Shown one piece after another: positions 12,100 to 22,907 of a stretch of DNA of 64,000 nt. A model generated the notes under the pieces. The model ran no database searches. It had not been told where the DNA came from and was given only the letters and a program-made list of their open reading frames with translations. Source of the stretch: Acanthosoma haemorrhoidale (taxonomy: Eukaryota > Arthropoda > Insecta > Hemiptera > Acanthosomatidae). Location of the stretch: the NCBI GenBank assembly GCA_930367205.1, contig OV884011.1:87653474-87717473 (forward strand), read 5' to 3'. Made by a program: the position numbers and the translations under genes. The stretch's first letter is position 1, and every line of letters starts with the position of its first letter.

Positions 12100-12540
12100 T
12101 ACTGAACCACGGTATTTACACAAAGTTTATAAAAAAATGATGAAAACTACGGTTTCTTACTTGTTTGGGTTGATATTCCAGGATCCACAACTTTGACAAT
12201 TTTAATTGATTTTTTAGAAATTATATTGTAACTGGTTTAATATTATGTCCATGCGATATATTTATCTATACAAAGCTGTGTCTTCACCGTATAGGGAGGG
12301 ATCTTGTTAATTTCGGCTTTGATGGGAAATCAAAAACAAACTGGTTAAATGAGGTTGGCGAAAGACTGGATCCTTGTGGTAGGCCAGCTGTAATAGGGAG
12401 TGTTCTGTAGGTACACGTATTTAATTGAATATTGTAAATTAGAGGACCGATTTATTTTCCCCGTAACTTCCTCGGTTATATAACAGTCAACTGTGAACCG
12501 AAAAACTAATATTAAAAATTAAAAGTTTTGAAAATACCGT
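12100..12540 (-). pseudogene. Decayed Jockey-like reverse transcriptase palm fragment
   Basis: On the minus strand, around 12400 down to 12340, a frame reads ITAGLPQGSSLSPTSFNQFV, which is the PQGS region of LINE reverse transcriptase. About 60 bases further on (near 12290) another frame reads YGEDTALY, a mutated form of the YADD box. Near 12170 a segment like the W-N-I-x-P-N-K motif follows. All three occur in the right order and spacing. Frameshifts and the altered catalytic box show an inactive old copy. Confidence 0.65.
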
Positions 12541-13529
12541 CATATTTTTAGAAAATAAGTAACAGTCTGCAAATTTCGTTCTTTATCTGCGTTGTAACAG
12601 TGTGAGGATTTAAGCAGAGGAAATAGTTTGTTGTTCTTGATCAGTAGTACTTTTCAATTCAGTTTTATTCTTGGCTAAAAAGGCAGTAAAATAACAAACT
12701 AACGTATTCGAGAAGCTAAATGTATAATATTTCTTAAGGCATTGACAATTATTTGTTGCTCTTCTGGAGGCCTCGGTCAATAGCCAGTTTGCATAACTAC
12801 ATGTAAATGTTACTGCCCCAATGAATAACTAAACTAGTTCAAAACTTGTGGCTGGCACGAATTATAATTTTGGCTTAAAATATTTCAAATGGAAATGACG
12901 TTGATAAAATAGTGCTACTATTCCGATCCGAAAAATATTCGTTTTGCAATAAAAATTACTCAATTAGGTTAAGGAAAAAGCTTCAGTAGTAGAACACGAT
13001 GTAATGATTATTACCAAAATAGCTTAATTAGCGTAGTATGCCCAATATCATGCTAAAACCTTACTTAGTATAGCACAAGAGAAGATACCCCTCTTGAATT
13101 AAATCGTTGAAAACAAGGTAAAGGACCTAATTCCAGCATGAGATTATGCTAAAGAATTTCTGATCCAACGAGTAGCCATTTGATAACTGATTAATTTGAT
13201 AACCTTTCAATCGTTTTACTGTTTATAATTGTAATGAAAAGTTACAAAAACCAAAAAACGTTTCAAGTAAAGTAAGTAAAACTTTTCTTTTTTTAGAGGA
13301 AAAACAAGTTCACATCCGTTTGTAGCACCAATAAATACGAATTTCCGAGTTAAATTCGCTGTGAGATAACATTTCTTCAGTGTCTTATATTCCACTTAAA
13401 CCTTCTTAACTCTGCTAAACCTCTTCCGAATCTTAAGTTATTTCCAGCGTGAGAAAGTCCAATTTTCTCTCTCGAAAATCAAGTTTTATGTCTTGATTTA
13501 AATTGAGTTTTATTTTTGTTTAATTTTTC
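12541..13529. other. Spacer without recognisable features
   Basis: No coding frame, RNA gene or repeat recognised; AT-rich throughout. Confidence 0.5.
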
Positions 13530-13711
13530 GGTAGACTCTAACTACCTTCCTGATTCCACCCGCCTCCTTTAGGCGTTCCACACCCTATATCCTTCTCATA
13601 CATCCTTCAAATGGGGGACTCCCCTTAGTGAAAGGCACTCATTAGCCCAAAATAATTTTCCCACATCCTATTTTATAAGTTTGAGAGCTAAGAAAAAAAA
13701 AAAAAAAAAAA
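13530..13711 (+). mobile_element. Jockey 3' untranslated end (family a)
   Basis: The start (GTAGACTCTAACTACCTTCC) is almost the same as 36410-36440 at the end of another Jockey fragment, followed by a shared CATTCCACACC or CGTTCCACACC stretch. It ends in a run of about 19 A at 13692-13710, a LINE-type tail. Confidence 0.75.
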
Positions 13712-13744
13712 AGTTTAATTTTTTCCAAAAAAAAAAAAAAAAAA

Positions 13745-14128
13745 GAGAGGGTTCTCTTCCGAGACATGACACCACCACCGCTACCGGCATGATGGCAACT
13801 CACAAGATCGAGTAAAGCAGAAGAAATGGTTGACATCACGGCGCTTGGCCCACCAACAACAAGCCTCTAAGGGGCACCCTCACTGATATCAGACTAACTA
13901 CGACTGCACTACATGCCCAGAGAAGACTCTAGGCCCAGCCACCAGTGGACTCTCACCACTGTACCGTAAGAATCAACCTCCACTGAGGATTCCCACACTC
14001 CTTACTCCTCTCACACCACCTTCAAGCAGGTCCTCCTAGTACAAGGATCCGATCACCCTAAATATTTTATATTTCTCCCTCATCCTAAAATTCTAACTAG
14101 AGAGCTTAGAAAAAGAAAAAAAAAAAAA
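13745..14128 (+). mobile_element. 5'-truncated Jockey 3' end (family b)
   Basis: It matches 19165-19548, the end of the Jockey copy that follows, at most positions and ends in its own A-rich run at 14110-14128. The first 130 bases encode the last residues of ORF2 (CRDMTPPPLPA-like) with stops; the rest is 3' untranslated sequence. It sits directly between the A tail of family a and the 5' region of the longer Jockey copy. Confidence 0.8.
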
Positions 14129-14264
14129 TTAAATTTTTTGAACATTGAGAACTGTTCACATATGTAAGCAACTTTTCTAAGTTAAATAGCATTCGTTGAG
14201 GAAGGACCTATTCTGACACAGCGATTTGTTATTCAGTGAACTTAGTTACACAGTGTTTCTCGAG

Positions 14265-15529
14265 ATGACAGGAAGTGATAGGAGCAGCAGTACGAGAAAC
14301 TGTAAGTACTTGTAGAAATTCTTGGTGAATCAGTGCTTTTCCCCCCAACTGGGCGTGCGTCGCACGTACCCACAGAGACAATGCCCGCCCGTAAAGGCTC
14401 CAGAAAATCTTCTGGCACTCAAATGGACATAACTTATGACATTTCTGACTCCCCAGGCAGCCCTAATTCCGAAACGGAAACTACCGAGGGATTCCACCAG
14501 CCCAAATGACACTGTCGACCCAGAACAGTGCCACAAACTTTAACCCAGGTTCAGAATTCTTTCAAACCCTTAAATACGGCTCAACCTCAAACGTCACAAT
14601 CTGAACCCATGACCAATAAGCCGAAACCAATACTTCCTCTAGTCATGGGAAAATTAAATAGTTATGACTTAACACGGCTCCTCAAAGGATACCACGTAGT
14701 CCAAGGACAGCAAGTGTTTTGTGCCACGGAACAATCCCTATCAACAACAGCCACCGCTCTTAAAGTAGCTAAAATTCCGTAGCACACCTATGCCCCGAGG
14801 GGAACTAAACCAAACAAGAAATTTCTATTACACGGATTTGATTTAACTCATCCCATAGAAGAAATCCAAGACCACATTAATTCTGTAGGAGGTATTATAT
14901 CTGTCTACAGACTGAGAAAAAGCGACCACGATGGCGCCAAAACGGAAAATTGAGCCAGTTCTTGTAATAGGTGACCCAACTCTTACTGCGGACAAACTAA
15001 AACAAATCCGCCATGTAAATAACGTGCTATTCTGAGTGAGCACCTATCATGAGAAACGCGGCATCCCAATGTGCCAGAATTTCCAGGAATATGGCCATAC
15101 CAGGCGATATTGCTTCAAATCACCGAAATGCTCGAGGTGTAGCCAGCCTCACGAAACTAAGGGATGCCCACGCGACCAGGCGGTACCCCTACGCTGTGCT
15201 AACTGCGGGGAGGGACATGTTGCATCATAGCAGCAATTCCCCTATAGGATCAAACTGATGCAGACATTGGAGATTAGACGCCAGGCCCAGCATAAAACTA
15301 TCGCATCATCTTAGATACGCTCCGGCACCCCCACCACCCCGACAAACGGCTTCTTACTCTCAGGTGACCAATGGACAGCTCCTGTTAACGGAAAAATTTC
15401 CCGCGCCCGTGGACCCCACCCAATTCAACTATGGACGCCATGTTCAATATGTTAAGCACCATGATCACTCAGCTGACTAGTCTCATAGAAAGAGTTTTTA
15501 CAAAACTCGATGGACCAGCAACAAAATGA
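14265..15529 (+). pseudogene. Jockey ORF1 (Gag-like nucleic-acid-binding protein)
   Basis: An ATG at 14265 fits the expected start after the 5' untranslated region, but the frame is broken repeatedly. Recognisable parts are a segment RGTKPNKKFLLHGF near 14800, typical of the region preceding the zinc knuckles in Jockey ORF1. Near 15070-15220 there are three knuckles in series: CQNFQEYGHTRRYC (second Cys changed), CSRCSQPHETKGC and the start of a third, CANCGEGHVAS, cut by a stop. In working elements this protein coats the RNA. The end overlaps the ORF2 start in an ATGA arrangement at 15526-15529. Confidence 0.75.
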
Positions 15530-16661
15530 TAGGTCATAATATGCTCAATTATAACGTTTGCGGCCTTAGGCCCAAACAAGGCGATGTCAAGGCTAACTTA
15601 CGTTGCCATAACCCGGATGTTGCAATTTTAACAGACACCAGACTAAAGAAGGACTGCTATTGTCGTTTCCCAGGCTACTCTACCTACCGGGCAGGACACG
15701 GGAACAATTTCAGGGGGCGTGGCCATTTTAGTCACTTGTAAACGACCAAACCACTACCCACCCAGTGGTACCATCTTAAGGGAACCACTATGTAATCACT
15801 CTCCAACTACGATTGGCAAACAATATTATCGTGACTGGAACTTATAGAAGGCCTAGAACAAACCTAACGACAGCCAGGCTCCTAATAACCCAGGTCAGCA
15901 AAAGTTAAAAGTCACATAATCATTGGAGACCTCAATGCCAATCATAGCTGGTGGAGTGGAACAACAGCTAATGCCCTCGGCAGACACATAATCAAGACAC
16001 CGTTCAAAGTAATCCACCCAGGCGTACCGACATTTAGGCAACATGGCAACCCAGATAGGACCTCCACACCAGATTTACTTCTCACCCAACAACCTCATCG
16101 GGTCACCGGCTGCTCGGCGCTCGATTTCGAATCGCCAGATCATAGACCCATTATCTATGAGCTAGAAGGCAACATTCCGGAGCCACCTGCTACAAGATAT
16201 AATTACCGAGAGGCCAATTGGGCCCAATATAAGTACCTCATTAGTGCAGAGTTGCCCCCAATTGCACCACTCAGAAATACTTGGGATGTCAACAGTACCA
16301 TATATCAGTTGCAGGCTACCATTGTCCAAGCTGCTGATGTCTCCATACCGAAGTTCCCTCCGGTACCGACTTCCCTGAGGAAGCCACTGGAACACATCAT
16401 GCAACTGATACGGCAACGCAACAATATTAAAAACAGGTGGTTCCGGACGAAAAACAAAGACCTGAGGCCAGTGCTCAACGCCCTAACAACCCAGATAACA
16501 TCTCTAATGACTCAATGGAAGACCACTATGTGGGGTGACCGTCTACGTAGTCTACACAGCGACTATAAAGCATTCTGGTGGCTGGTTAAAACATCTATAA
16601 CCAAGAAAAACACTGTGAGACTAGTAAACAACGGACAGTTCATTTCAGTTCCAGAGCAGGC

Positions 16662-18066
16662 TTTTTTTTCTTATTTTTTTTTTTTCTTTTTTTTTCAGAA
16701 CCTCAAAATATTACAATGAACAAAAAATTATATTGAGATACAAGTTCCTCCTCGTACTGCGATGCACTGATGCATTCGGAGGACGACATAATATAAATAG
16801 TAAATAATAATCTGTAGTAAAAAAGTCATAACAATATACACAACACTAAGTGATGAGGCTCACCTTCGACTTGTCACCGAAACCAAACACTAAACACTAA
16901 AAACAAAACAAACTAAAACCTATACCTAGAACTAAAGCGTTCCAGCCGCGACAGCGTCCTGCCATCGATGGGGGAACGGAGTGGGGGTTATAGTAAACAC
17001 CGGGTTGGTTAAATATTGTAATGAGTCGAAAAATATTATGGCTTTATACTGTACTTTCATAAGGGGGTGCTCTGAGCTCATACTGGATTGGAATCCAGTC
17101 TGCTCTGGCGGAATGATGTTGTTTTCCGAGCAGTAATCTATGAGATAATTCAAAAGAATTTTCTCAAAGATTTTCCCCATTTGTGGTACCAGACTGATCG
17201 GGCGGTAGTGGGCTGGGTGATCTCCGCTCTTGGCTGGCTTTAGTAATGGGAACAAGATGGCTTGTTTCCATGTTTCAGGAAAGTACCGCAATCTCATACA
17301 AGAGTTGTATAAGTTTGCTAATTATACTATCCCTCTCCTCGGCATTTGTTTGAGCAGCACTGTTTGTATCCCGTCGTGCCCTGGTGCTCGGTTTCCCTGA
17401 CACCAACGAAGAATCGCCTTGAGCTGCTTCGGTGATACAAACATGTGATTCTGTTCATCATCTACCAGAGGAGGCATGTGGTAGTATCCCGTCCTAGCCT
17501 AATATCCCTAGCGTAATGGTCGGTCAAGTTTTGTTGCCTCTTGCTCAGCAGTTAGAACATTGTCGCCTTCGTGAAGACGGACAGCGGCTGTATTGCCTTT
17601 TGTAGACTTCCAAAACTTTCTGTGAGTGCTACGAAGTTTCTCATACCACTGCGCTGTTTTCCAGAGTTTCATCAAGCCCCGGATTTGCGTTGTGAGATAG
17701 TTCACAACGACCTTGGCTTGCTGATCTCTCATCCTGTACCATCTATTCTTCCAATTATGGCGGAAGGCAATAATTTTATGAATGTGGTCTGGAGGTGGTC
17801 GCAGAGACGGTGGCATGGGAGTGTACTTCGAGATCGCAGTGTTTGCTGCGTCTATGATCACATTAGTTATGAAAGTTAGTTGAAGATCTACTTCCTCTTT
17901 CGTCCGGAAAACTGGCACCGTATGCAGGTTATGGTAAATTTGCGACCGGTACAGATCCCAGTCGGCACGATGGTAGTCGTATCTCGTGGGGCGAGGGGTC
18001 GCCACTTTACCATCTACTGCGTACAGTACTGCCCTGTGTTCAGAGGTAATTAACTCAAGGGCGCCT
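16662..18066 (-). mobile_element. Nested minus-strand Jockey-like LINE
   Basis: It begins on the left with a long T-rich run (16662-16698), the poly-A tail on the other strand, and is bounded by GAGCAGGCT at 16654-16662 and 18067-18075. The 5' end is truncated within the endonuclease region, and part of the reverse transcriptase is deleted. Its 3' untranslated region (16700-16931) has blocks resembling 10411-10669. It inserted into the host Jockey ORF2 tail-first in the opposite direction. Confidence 0.88.
16932..18066 (-). pseudogene. ORF2 remnant of the nested Jockey-like LINE
   Basis: Reading down from 18066, the frame starts with the end of the endonuclease (LELITSEHRAVLYAV, an S-D-H-type segment with Glu for Asp). 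It continues through the linker region, then at about 17390 an APGHDGI-type motif and at about 17200 HYRPISLVPQMGKIFEKILL, the fingers of reverse transcriptase. Near 17055 the sequence jumps to FFDSLQYLTNP, a C-terminal motif, so the catalytic palm has been lost by an internal deletion of some 900 bases. Stops separate 17508 and 17297. It is certainly inactive. Confidence 0.82.
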
Positions 18067-19548
18067 GAGCAGGCTGACATACTAGCCGACCACTTGAGAG
18101 GGAATAGAGTCAGTGAGCCAATCACAGCTCCCGCCCGGCGGACCCCTGCCCACACTTCCTATATACCTCCTACCACCTGGTTGCACCTCAACAGGCCGGC
18201 TTCAGTAAAGGACTCAGCTCTGACTCAGCAATCTCGTGAAACGTCAGTGGCACGTTGCAACGAACATGCGCTTAACAGAGTCACTGTGATGATCTCCCTT
18301 GACTCCACGAAGACATTTGACTCCGTAGATCATCGTACACTCCTGCAACGCCTGACCAAGCACGAATTTCCTGCACAACTCCAGAACATCATGTCCTCCT
18401 ACCTAGCAGGCAGAACATTTTTTGTGCGAATAGGAGCCGTATTAACCACCAGATGAGATTTCGTTGTCGGAGTTCCTCAAGGGTCGGTGCTGGGACCCCT
18501 CCTCTTCAACATATACACCGTGCACATAGTAGGAACATCATAGTCCAATTGTGAGGTAGCGGCATATGCGGACGATATAGGGGTCTACAGCACGAGCCTC
18601 AACCCAGCGAAAGCTCTAAAGGCTGCAGAGGGTGCCAGTCAATTAATCGCCGACAAGTAGCGAGCTGTCCACATTCAAGTGAACCCAGCCAAGACTCAGG
18701 GTAACATCCAGCATGGGAAAAGAAAGCGTCCACCCAGCTTCACCATAGACGGGACTCAGTGCAAACTTGCCAACAGCATCTGCTACCTAGGCATCAACCT
18801 AGGTAGACACATGACGTTCGGCACACATTTGCAGAAGAAATTGAAACGAGTAAGTAGAACTTACTACTCTCTCCAGCATCTCATCACAAGCCTGGCTATA
18901 TCCCTTCGGCTGAAACTGTTAATATGTAAGAGCGTCCTGAGGCCAGCTCTACTGTTTGGGACACCACTCTTCCAATTCCTACACACTAGCACAATAACTA
19001 GACTCCAGATTCCAGAGAAAAATCCTGCGCACGGCACTATAGCATACCCCTTTTCGTGATATGAAGGCTCCCGACATCCACGAAAAGTTCTAGGTCCCCA
19101 CCATCACCGAAGCCATCCAAAGAAGAAACATCAAGTTCTATGACTCGATGAAACATAGCCAAAACCCTCTGTTCCGAGACATGACACCCCCACCGTTACC
19201 GGCAAGATAGAAACTCTCAAGATCTGGTAAAGCAGACCAAATGGTGGTCATCACGGCGCTTGGCCCACCAACAACAAGCCTCTAACGGGCACCCATCACT
19301 GCTATCCAACTAAATAAGACTGCACTACATGTCTAGAGGGACTCTAGGCCCAGCCACCAGTGGACTCTCACCAATGTACTGCAACAATCAACCTCTACCG
19401 AGGCTTCCCACACTCCTTAATTCCCTCCCTCACACCACCTTCAAGCAGGTACTCCTAGTACAAGGATCCGCTCAACCCAAATATCCCTTTATTTTTCCCT
19501 CATCCTTAATCTTATAATTAGAGAGCTAAGAAATAATAAAAAAAAAAT

Positions 19549-21198
19549 TAGAAAATCTTTTTTTTTAATGAAACAAAGATACAATAAGTAATTATGATTA
19601 ATGTCTTCATTCATCACAGATAAGAATTTACTCATTCATACGATACATAGAAACACACAGCCTTGGGATCTCCAAATCGGTAATGTGATATGATTATCAC
19701 CACTGGTCTTATTTTATTATTCTACATATTCAAAAGCTGGAGTCTTCGAGTCCCTTAAAGGTGCAAGGGAAAGAACGCTTTGACTTATGACAAATAGTTT
19801 TTTTTTTTTCAACCTTGCATCACCTAATAAATTTTTATTGAAATCTATGACCTCACGAGCGGATATTACTTTTATAACGCATTACGTTCACAAAAAAAAA
19901 TGTGTATGGACTGAGAAGCTGCTACTTTATGGATTTATCATATTAATTTAGTATTTTTTAAATTTGTTTGATTTTGCTAAAATTTGTCTTAATCATAATA
20001 AAAAAATCAAAACAATTTATTATAAACAGCCTGAGATTTGTGACTTGAGATAGCTTGAAGGCAACAGAAATGGGGCCAACATTTTTATTTCTGATTTTAA
20101 CTTCCACATCATAAAGTTTGACAGACAAACGAAAGTCGATTGCCCTACACAAAATTAAAAGTCTTTTCTTATCTACTCCAACTTTTGCAATAGTGGTATT
20201 CACGCTTTTTCAGCTACTGAAGAAATGCTTAGATTATTTTGTGTGACTTCATTATTTTCTATTGACAACTAAGTAAGCCAGTCATACTTTTATATAACAG
20301 TCACATAATTATTCTCCAGACTTGAGCCCCATTTAAACTATAATCCATGTCAGATCGATTTCCTGAAACTGAATATAAACTCAATAAGCAATCGGTCTGG
20401 ATAAATAAATGTCTTTCCAACTTATTAGATTAATGGAACGGTGAACTTGAAAGAAATAGGGTATCATTAGCACCTTATCTTTTTTGAAAACTCGATAGAA
20501 AAGTGGAACGGTTGAGCTCACAGTTTCAAGAGCTGACAATTAGAGTTGGTGGGAAAGAGACAGGAAATGGGCTTTTCCGAGAATACAGGCCTTCCACCCT
20601 CTTTCCACTCTCATTTGTTTTTTCCCCTTTTTTTTTACCGGCTACCAACCGTGGAAAAGTTGCTTCTGGCTTAAACACCAACCATTCTTTTTACTTCGTT
20701 CGCCGAACTGAATTGTGACGATGCCTATTCTCTAGTTTTAAACTATCTAAGGAATCAACCAACAACTCTTCCAGCCGATTTCTTAGAGAACAATGGCCTA
20801 CCTTTCCTGAGTTAAATACTTCACTCAGGTTAATGAAGTGAATTCGGGGTTTTTCTATCTTATTATGCTAAATGCTCTTTAAGCCTAAATAATAGCAGTA
20901 AATTTATTTGAATTGATCAATATAATGATTATTGAGGATTTGAGTTATTGCATTCGGGTTATCCCATACAACTAGACAATATTCCTTAGCAGACTTCGTC
21001 AAATTTCAGGGTATAATTGTATGAATCGCATACCACATAGGGATATTCAGTGTTTTTAGTTCCATACTGTTAAGTAATGATATAGGTTCTAGCACTTTTT
21101 CTATACTACATATATACTTATACATACATATAATGCACAGTATGTATATATTTTCAAATGACAGTCAACCATAAGGATGGTGGAGTGTATGCTTCATG
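19549..21198. other. Spacer without recognisable features
   Basis: AT-rich sequence with no supported gene. The 71-codon frame at 20503-20718 has no recognisable similarity and a low-complexity middle, so I leave it out. Confidence 0.5.
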
Positions 21199-21630
21199 TA
21201 ATGGAAGTTGTTGGGGGTAAATGGGTAGGGTAATGGAAAGACTAGAGAGGGAGACAGGTGCGGGGGTCTCCTTTACTCGTAGCGGAGGAATCAAGCAATA
21301 GTGCCCTACTCAATGCTTGTGAACTCCCAGTCTGACCTATCCCTACCAACGCCTACTGTCACCTCCACGTGGTACCCCCTGGGGAGTCCGATGGACTCGC
21401 GGACGACAGAGGCGGGATCTCCCCATGAAATCCAGGTGGAGATCTCCTTAACACCCAAGCCAAGTGTAGAGGAGCTCGAGCTGTGGCTGAATGGCAGGGG
21501 GTGTATAAAAATGCACTGTCTTTAATCGACCCCCTTGGGGCACCAGGCGCACCCCATTGTATTAAATGCCCTCTGCAGGGAGAGGGGGCAGTACCTGCAG
21601 AGTAACTTCCCCCGCTTTCGTGGGAACAAA

Positions 21631-22905
21631 ATGAGTAAAAGTAATAATAAAAATAATAACGAAGACATGGAGGAGCTGGTCAGCATGATCAGCGGAGAGG
21701 ACTCAGCCCAGGGGCCTTCAATGGACCTTGGCGCTGAGGTAGTGGACGATGAAGCCTCTATGAGCTCGCTTGCGACGCTTGTAGAGGAGGCAAGTGGACT
21801 GGTAATGGAGCCAGAAAGCTTGGCGCCTGGTAGGGACGCTGCATCCAAGGATGCAGGCGAGACCTCCAAGCACAAGTTCTCTGGAGCCCAGAGGAAGAAG
21901 TGGAGGAGGGCAATGTTGGCTGGAGGGCCACCTGAGGATCCGGCCGGACGTCCAGGACCTTCGGGGTCCGGGAATATGGCAGGGTCTGGGTGCGCTCCAG
22001 AGAAAAGGATTAGGTCCTCACCCGGTACCTCTGCGCCTACGGCAAAGAGGCATAGGGGTGGGGATACTAGCATAGCATCCTACGCGATTGCTGCCGGAGG
22101 AAGCAGGGTGGCGATTATCCCTAGTGGATATCCGTCCACTCGGCTGACGAAGGAGAATTGCGAGGAGATGAAGGGCCAGCTGATGAAATTTGTCGATCAG
22201 CTGGAAGAAGAGAAAGGGACACAGGCTGAATTCAGCGGAATTTACCCACATGTGGGAGCCTGTGTCATAATCTGCGACAACCAGGAGACCAAGGACTGGT
22301 TGTCGATTATAGTACCCAATTTTAACATGAGTGGGGATCTGGAGCTCCGCGTGGGAAAGGTGGAGGAGCTTCATAAAACCGTGAAGGTAGGAACCTTCAT
22401 TACAGGAGAAATGCCTCTGGAAGGTTATTTCATGAAGAGGATCAGGACCCAAAACTCTAGGGTACCTGATATTGGATTATGGAGACTCCTGGGCACCAAG
22501 GTGGAGAAGCATGGCTTCTTTGCGATCCTGTCTGCCCCAGAGACTAGCATGGAATACCTTGAGAAGCGGAAGCTTAAGCTGAACTATGGGTTCACTAAGG
22601 TCGCTCTCAGGGTATTGGGTAAGAAGAAGCCGCTGAAAGCAGTACAGGAGAGGAAGGCGGCTGATAAGGTGGAGGAGGCAAGGAGCGATCCCAAGGTGGA
22701 GGAGTCGAAGGGGATCGCTACGACGAATTTGCCAACTCCAAAGGATGGCCCCAAGGCGATGACTATGGCGGCTGCGGGGGGTGGCCCCGTGGCGGGGGCT
22801 GGGGGGCGCGCTGGGTCTGGGCCCTCTGTGATGGGGAGGCCTGGGTTTGGCGCTGTCTCCCGGCGTCCGCCTCGGGGTGGCCCTCCGGGGGCCGGCGGGC
22901 ACTGA
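21631..22905 (+). CDS. ORF1 of the LOA-like LINE (Gag-like protein)
   Basis: About 424 residues. I choose the ATG at 21631 because it lies in a good insect start context (ACAAAATGAG); the frame is open further upstream but has no ATG there. The N-terminal third is acidic and Ser/Asn-rich. A basic stretch with AKRHR near residue 145 may be a nuclear-localisation signal. Residues about 165-330 form a globular domain (YPSTRLTKENCEEMK onward, with GACVIICDNQETKDWL) that resembles the DUF4780-type domain of arthropod LINE ORF1 proteins. The tail is rich in Gly, Ala and Pro and basic. No CCHC zinc knuckles are present. The likely role is binding the element RNA. The stop overlaps closely with the next start (TGATCATG). 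Confidence 0.85.
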   Translation: MSKSNNKNNNEDMEELVSMISGEDSAQGPSMDLGAEVVDDEASMSSLATLVEEASGLVMEPESLAPGRDAASKDAGETSKHKFSGAQRKKWRRAMLAGGPPEDPAGRPGPSGSGNMAGSGCAPEKRIRSSPGTSAPTAKRHRGGDTSIASYAIAAGGSRVAIIPSGYPSTRLTKENCEEMKGQLMKFVDQLEEEKGTQAEFSGIYPHVGACVIICDNQETKDWLSIIVPNFNMSGDLELRVGKVEELHKTVKVGTFITGEMPLEGYFMKRIRTQNSRVPDIGLWRLLGTKVEKHGFFAILSAPETSMEYLEKRKLKLNYGFTKVALRVLGKKKPLKAVQERKAADKVEEARSDPKVEESKGIATTNLPTPKDGPKAMTMAAAGGGPVAGAGGRAGSGPSVMGRPGFGAVSRRPPRGGPPGAGGH

Positions 22906-22907
22906 TC

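Larger units (their letters stand above)
15526..19285 (+). pseudogene. Jockey ORF2 (endonuclease and reverse transcriptase), split
   Basis: The first part (15526-16661) opens LNYNVCGLRPKQGD, the N-terminus of the apurinic-type endonuclease, and includes IIGDLNANHSWWSG near 15920 and SPDHRPI near 16135, the catalytic D-x-N and S-D-H positions (here P-D-H). The second part (18076-19285) holds the palm motif FDSVDH near 18320, VPQGSVLGPLLFNIYT near 18470 and YAADD-type box YADDIGVY at 18565. The C-terminal FYDSMKHSQNPLF segment lies near 19140. Stops occur at about 18454, 18541 and 18658, with several frame changes. Removing the nested element and one target copy makes the protein run on across the junction. 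Confidence 0.85.
14130..19548 (+). mobile_element. Jockey-type LINE, inactivated, with a nested insertion
   Basis: This is a near full-length non-LTR retrotransposon: about 135 bp of 5' untranslated sequence, a Gag-like ORF1 (14265-15529), an ORF2 with endonuclease and reverse transcriptase (15526-19285), and a 3' untranslated region ending in an A-rich tail at 19539-19548. It is interrupted at 16662-18066 by another LINE on the opposite strand. Both frames carry many stops and frameshifts, so it cannot move on its own. A clear target duplication was not found at its ends; the left end abuts the tail of another truncated copy. Confidence 0.85.

Noticed and set aside
21535..21630. Upstream extension of ORF1 of the LOA-like LINE
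   Set aside because: The open frame has no ATG before 21631 (position 21535 is TTG), so the longer protein is unlikely in a eukaryote.
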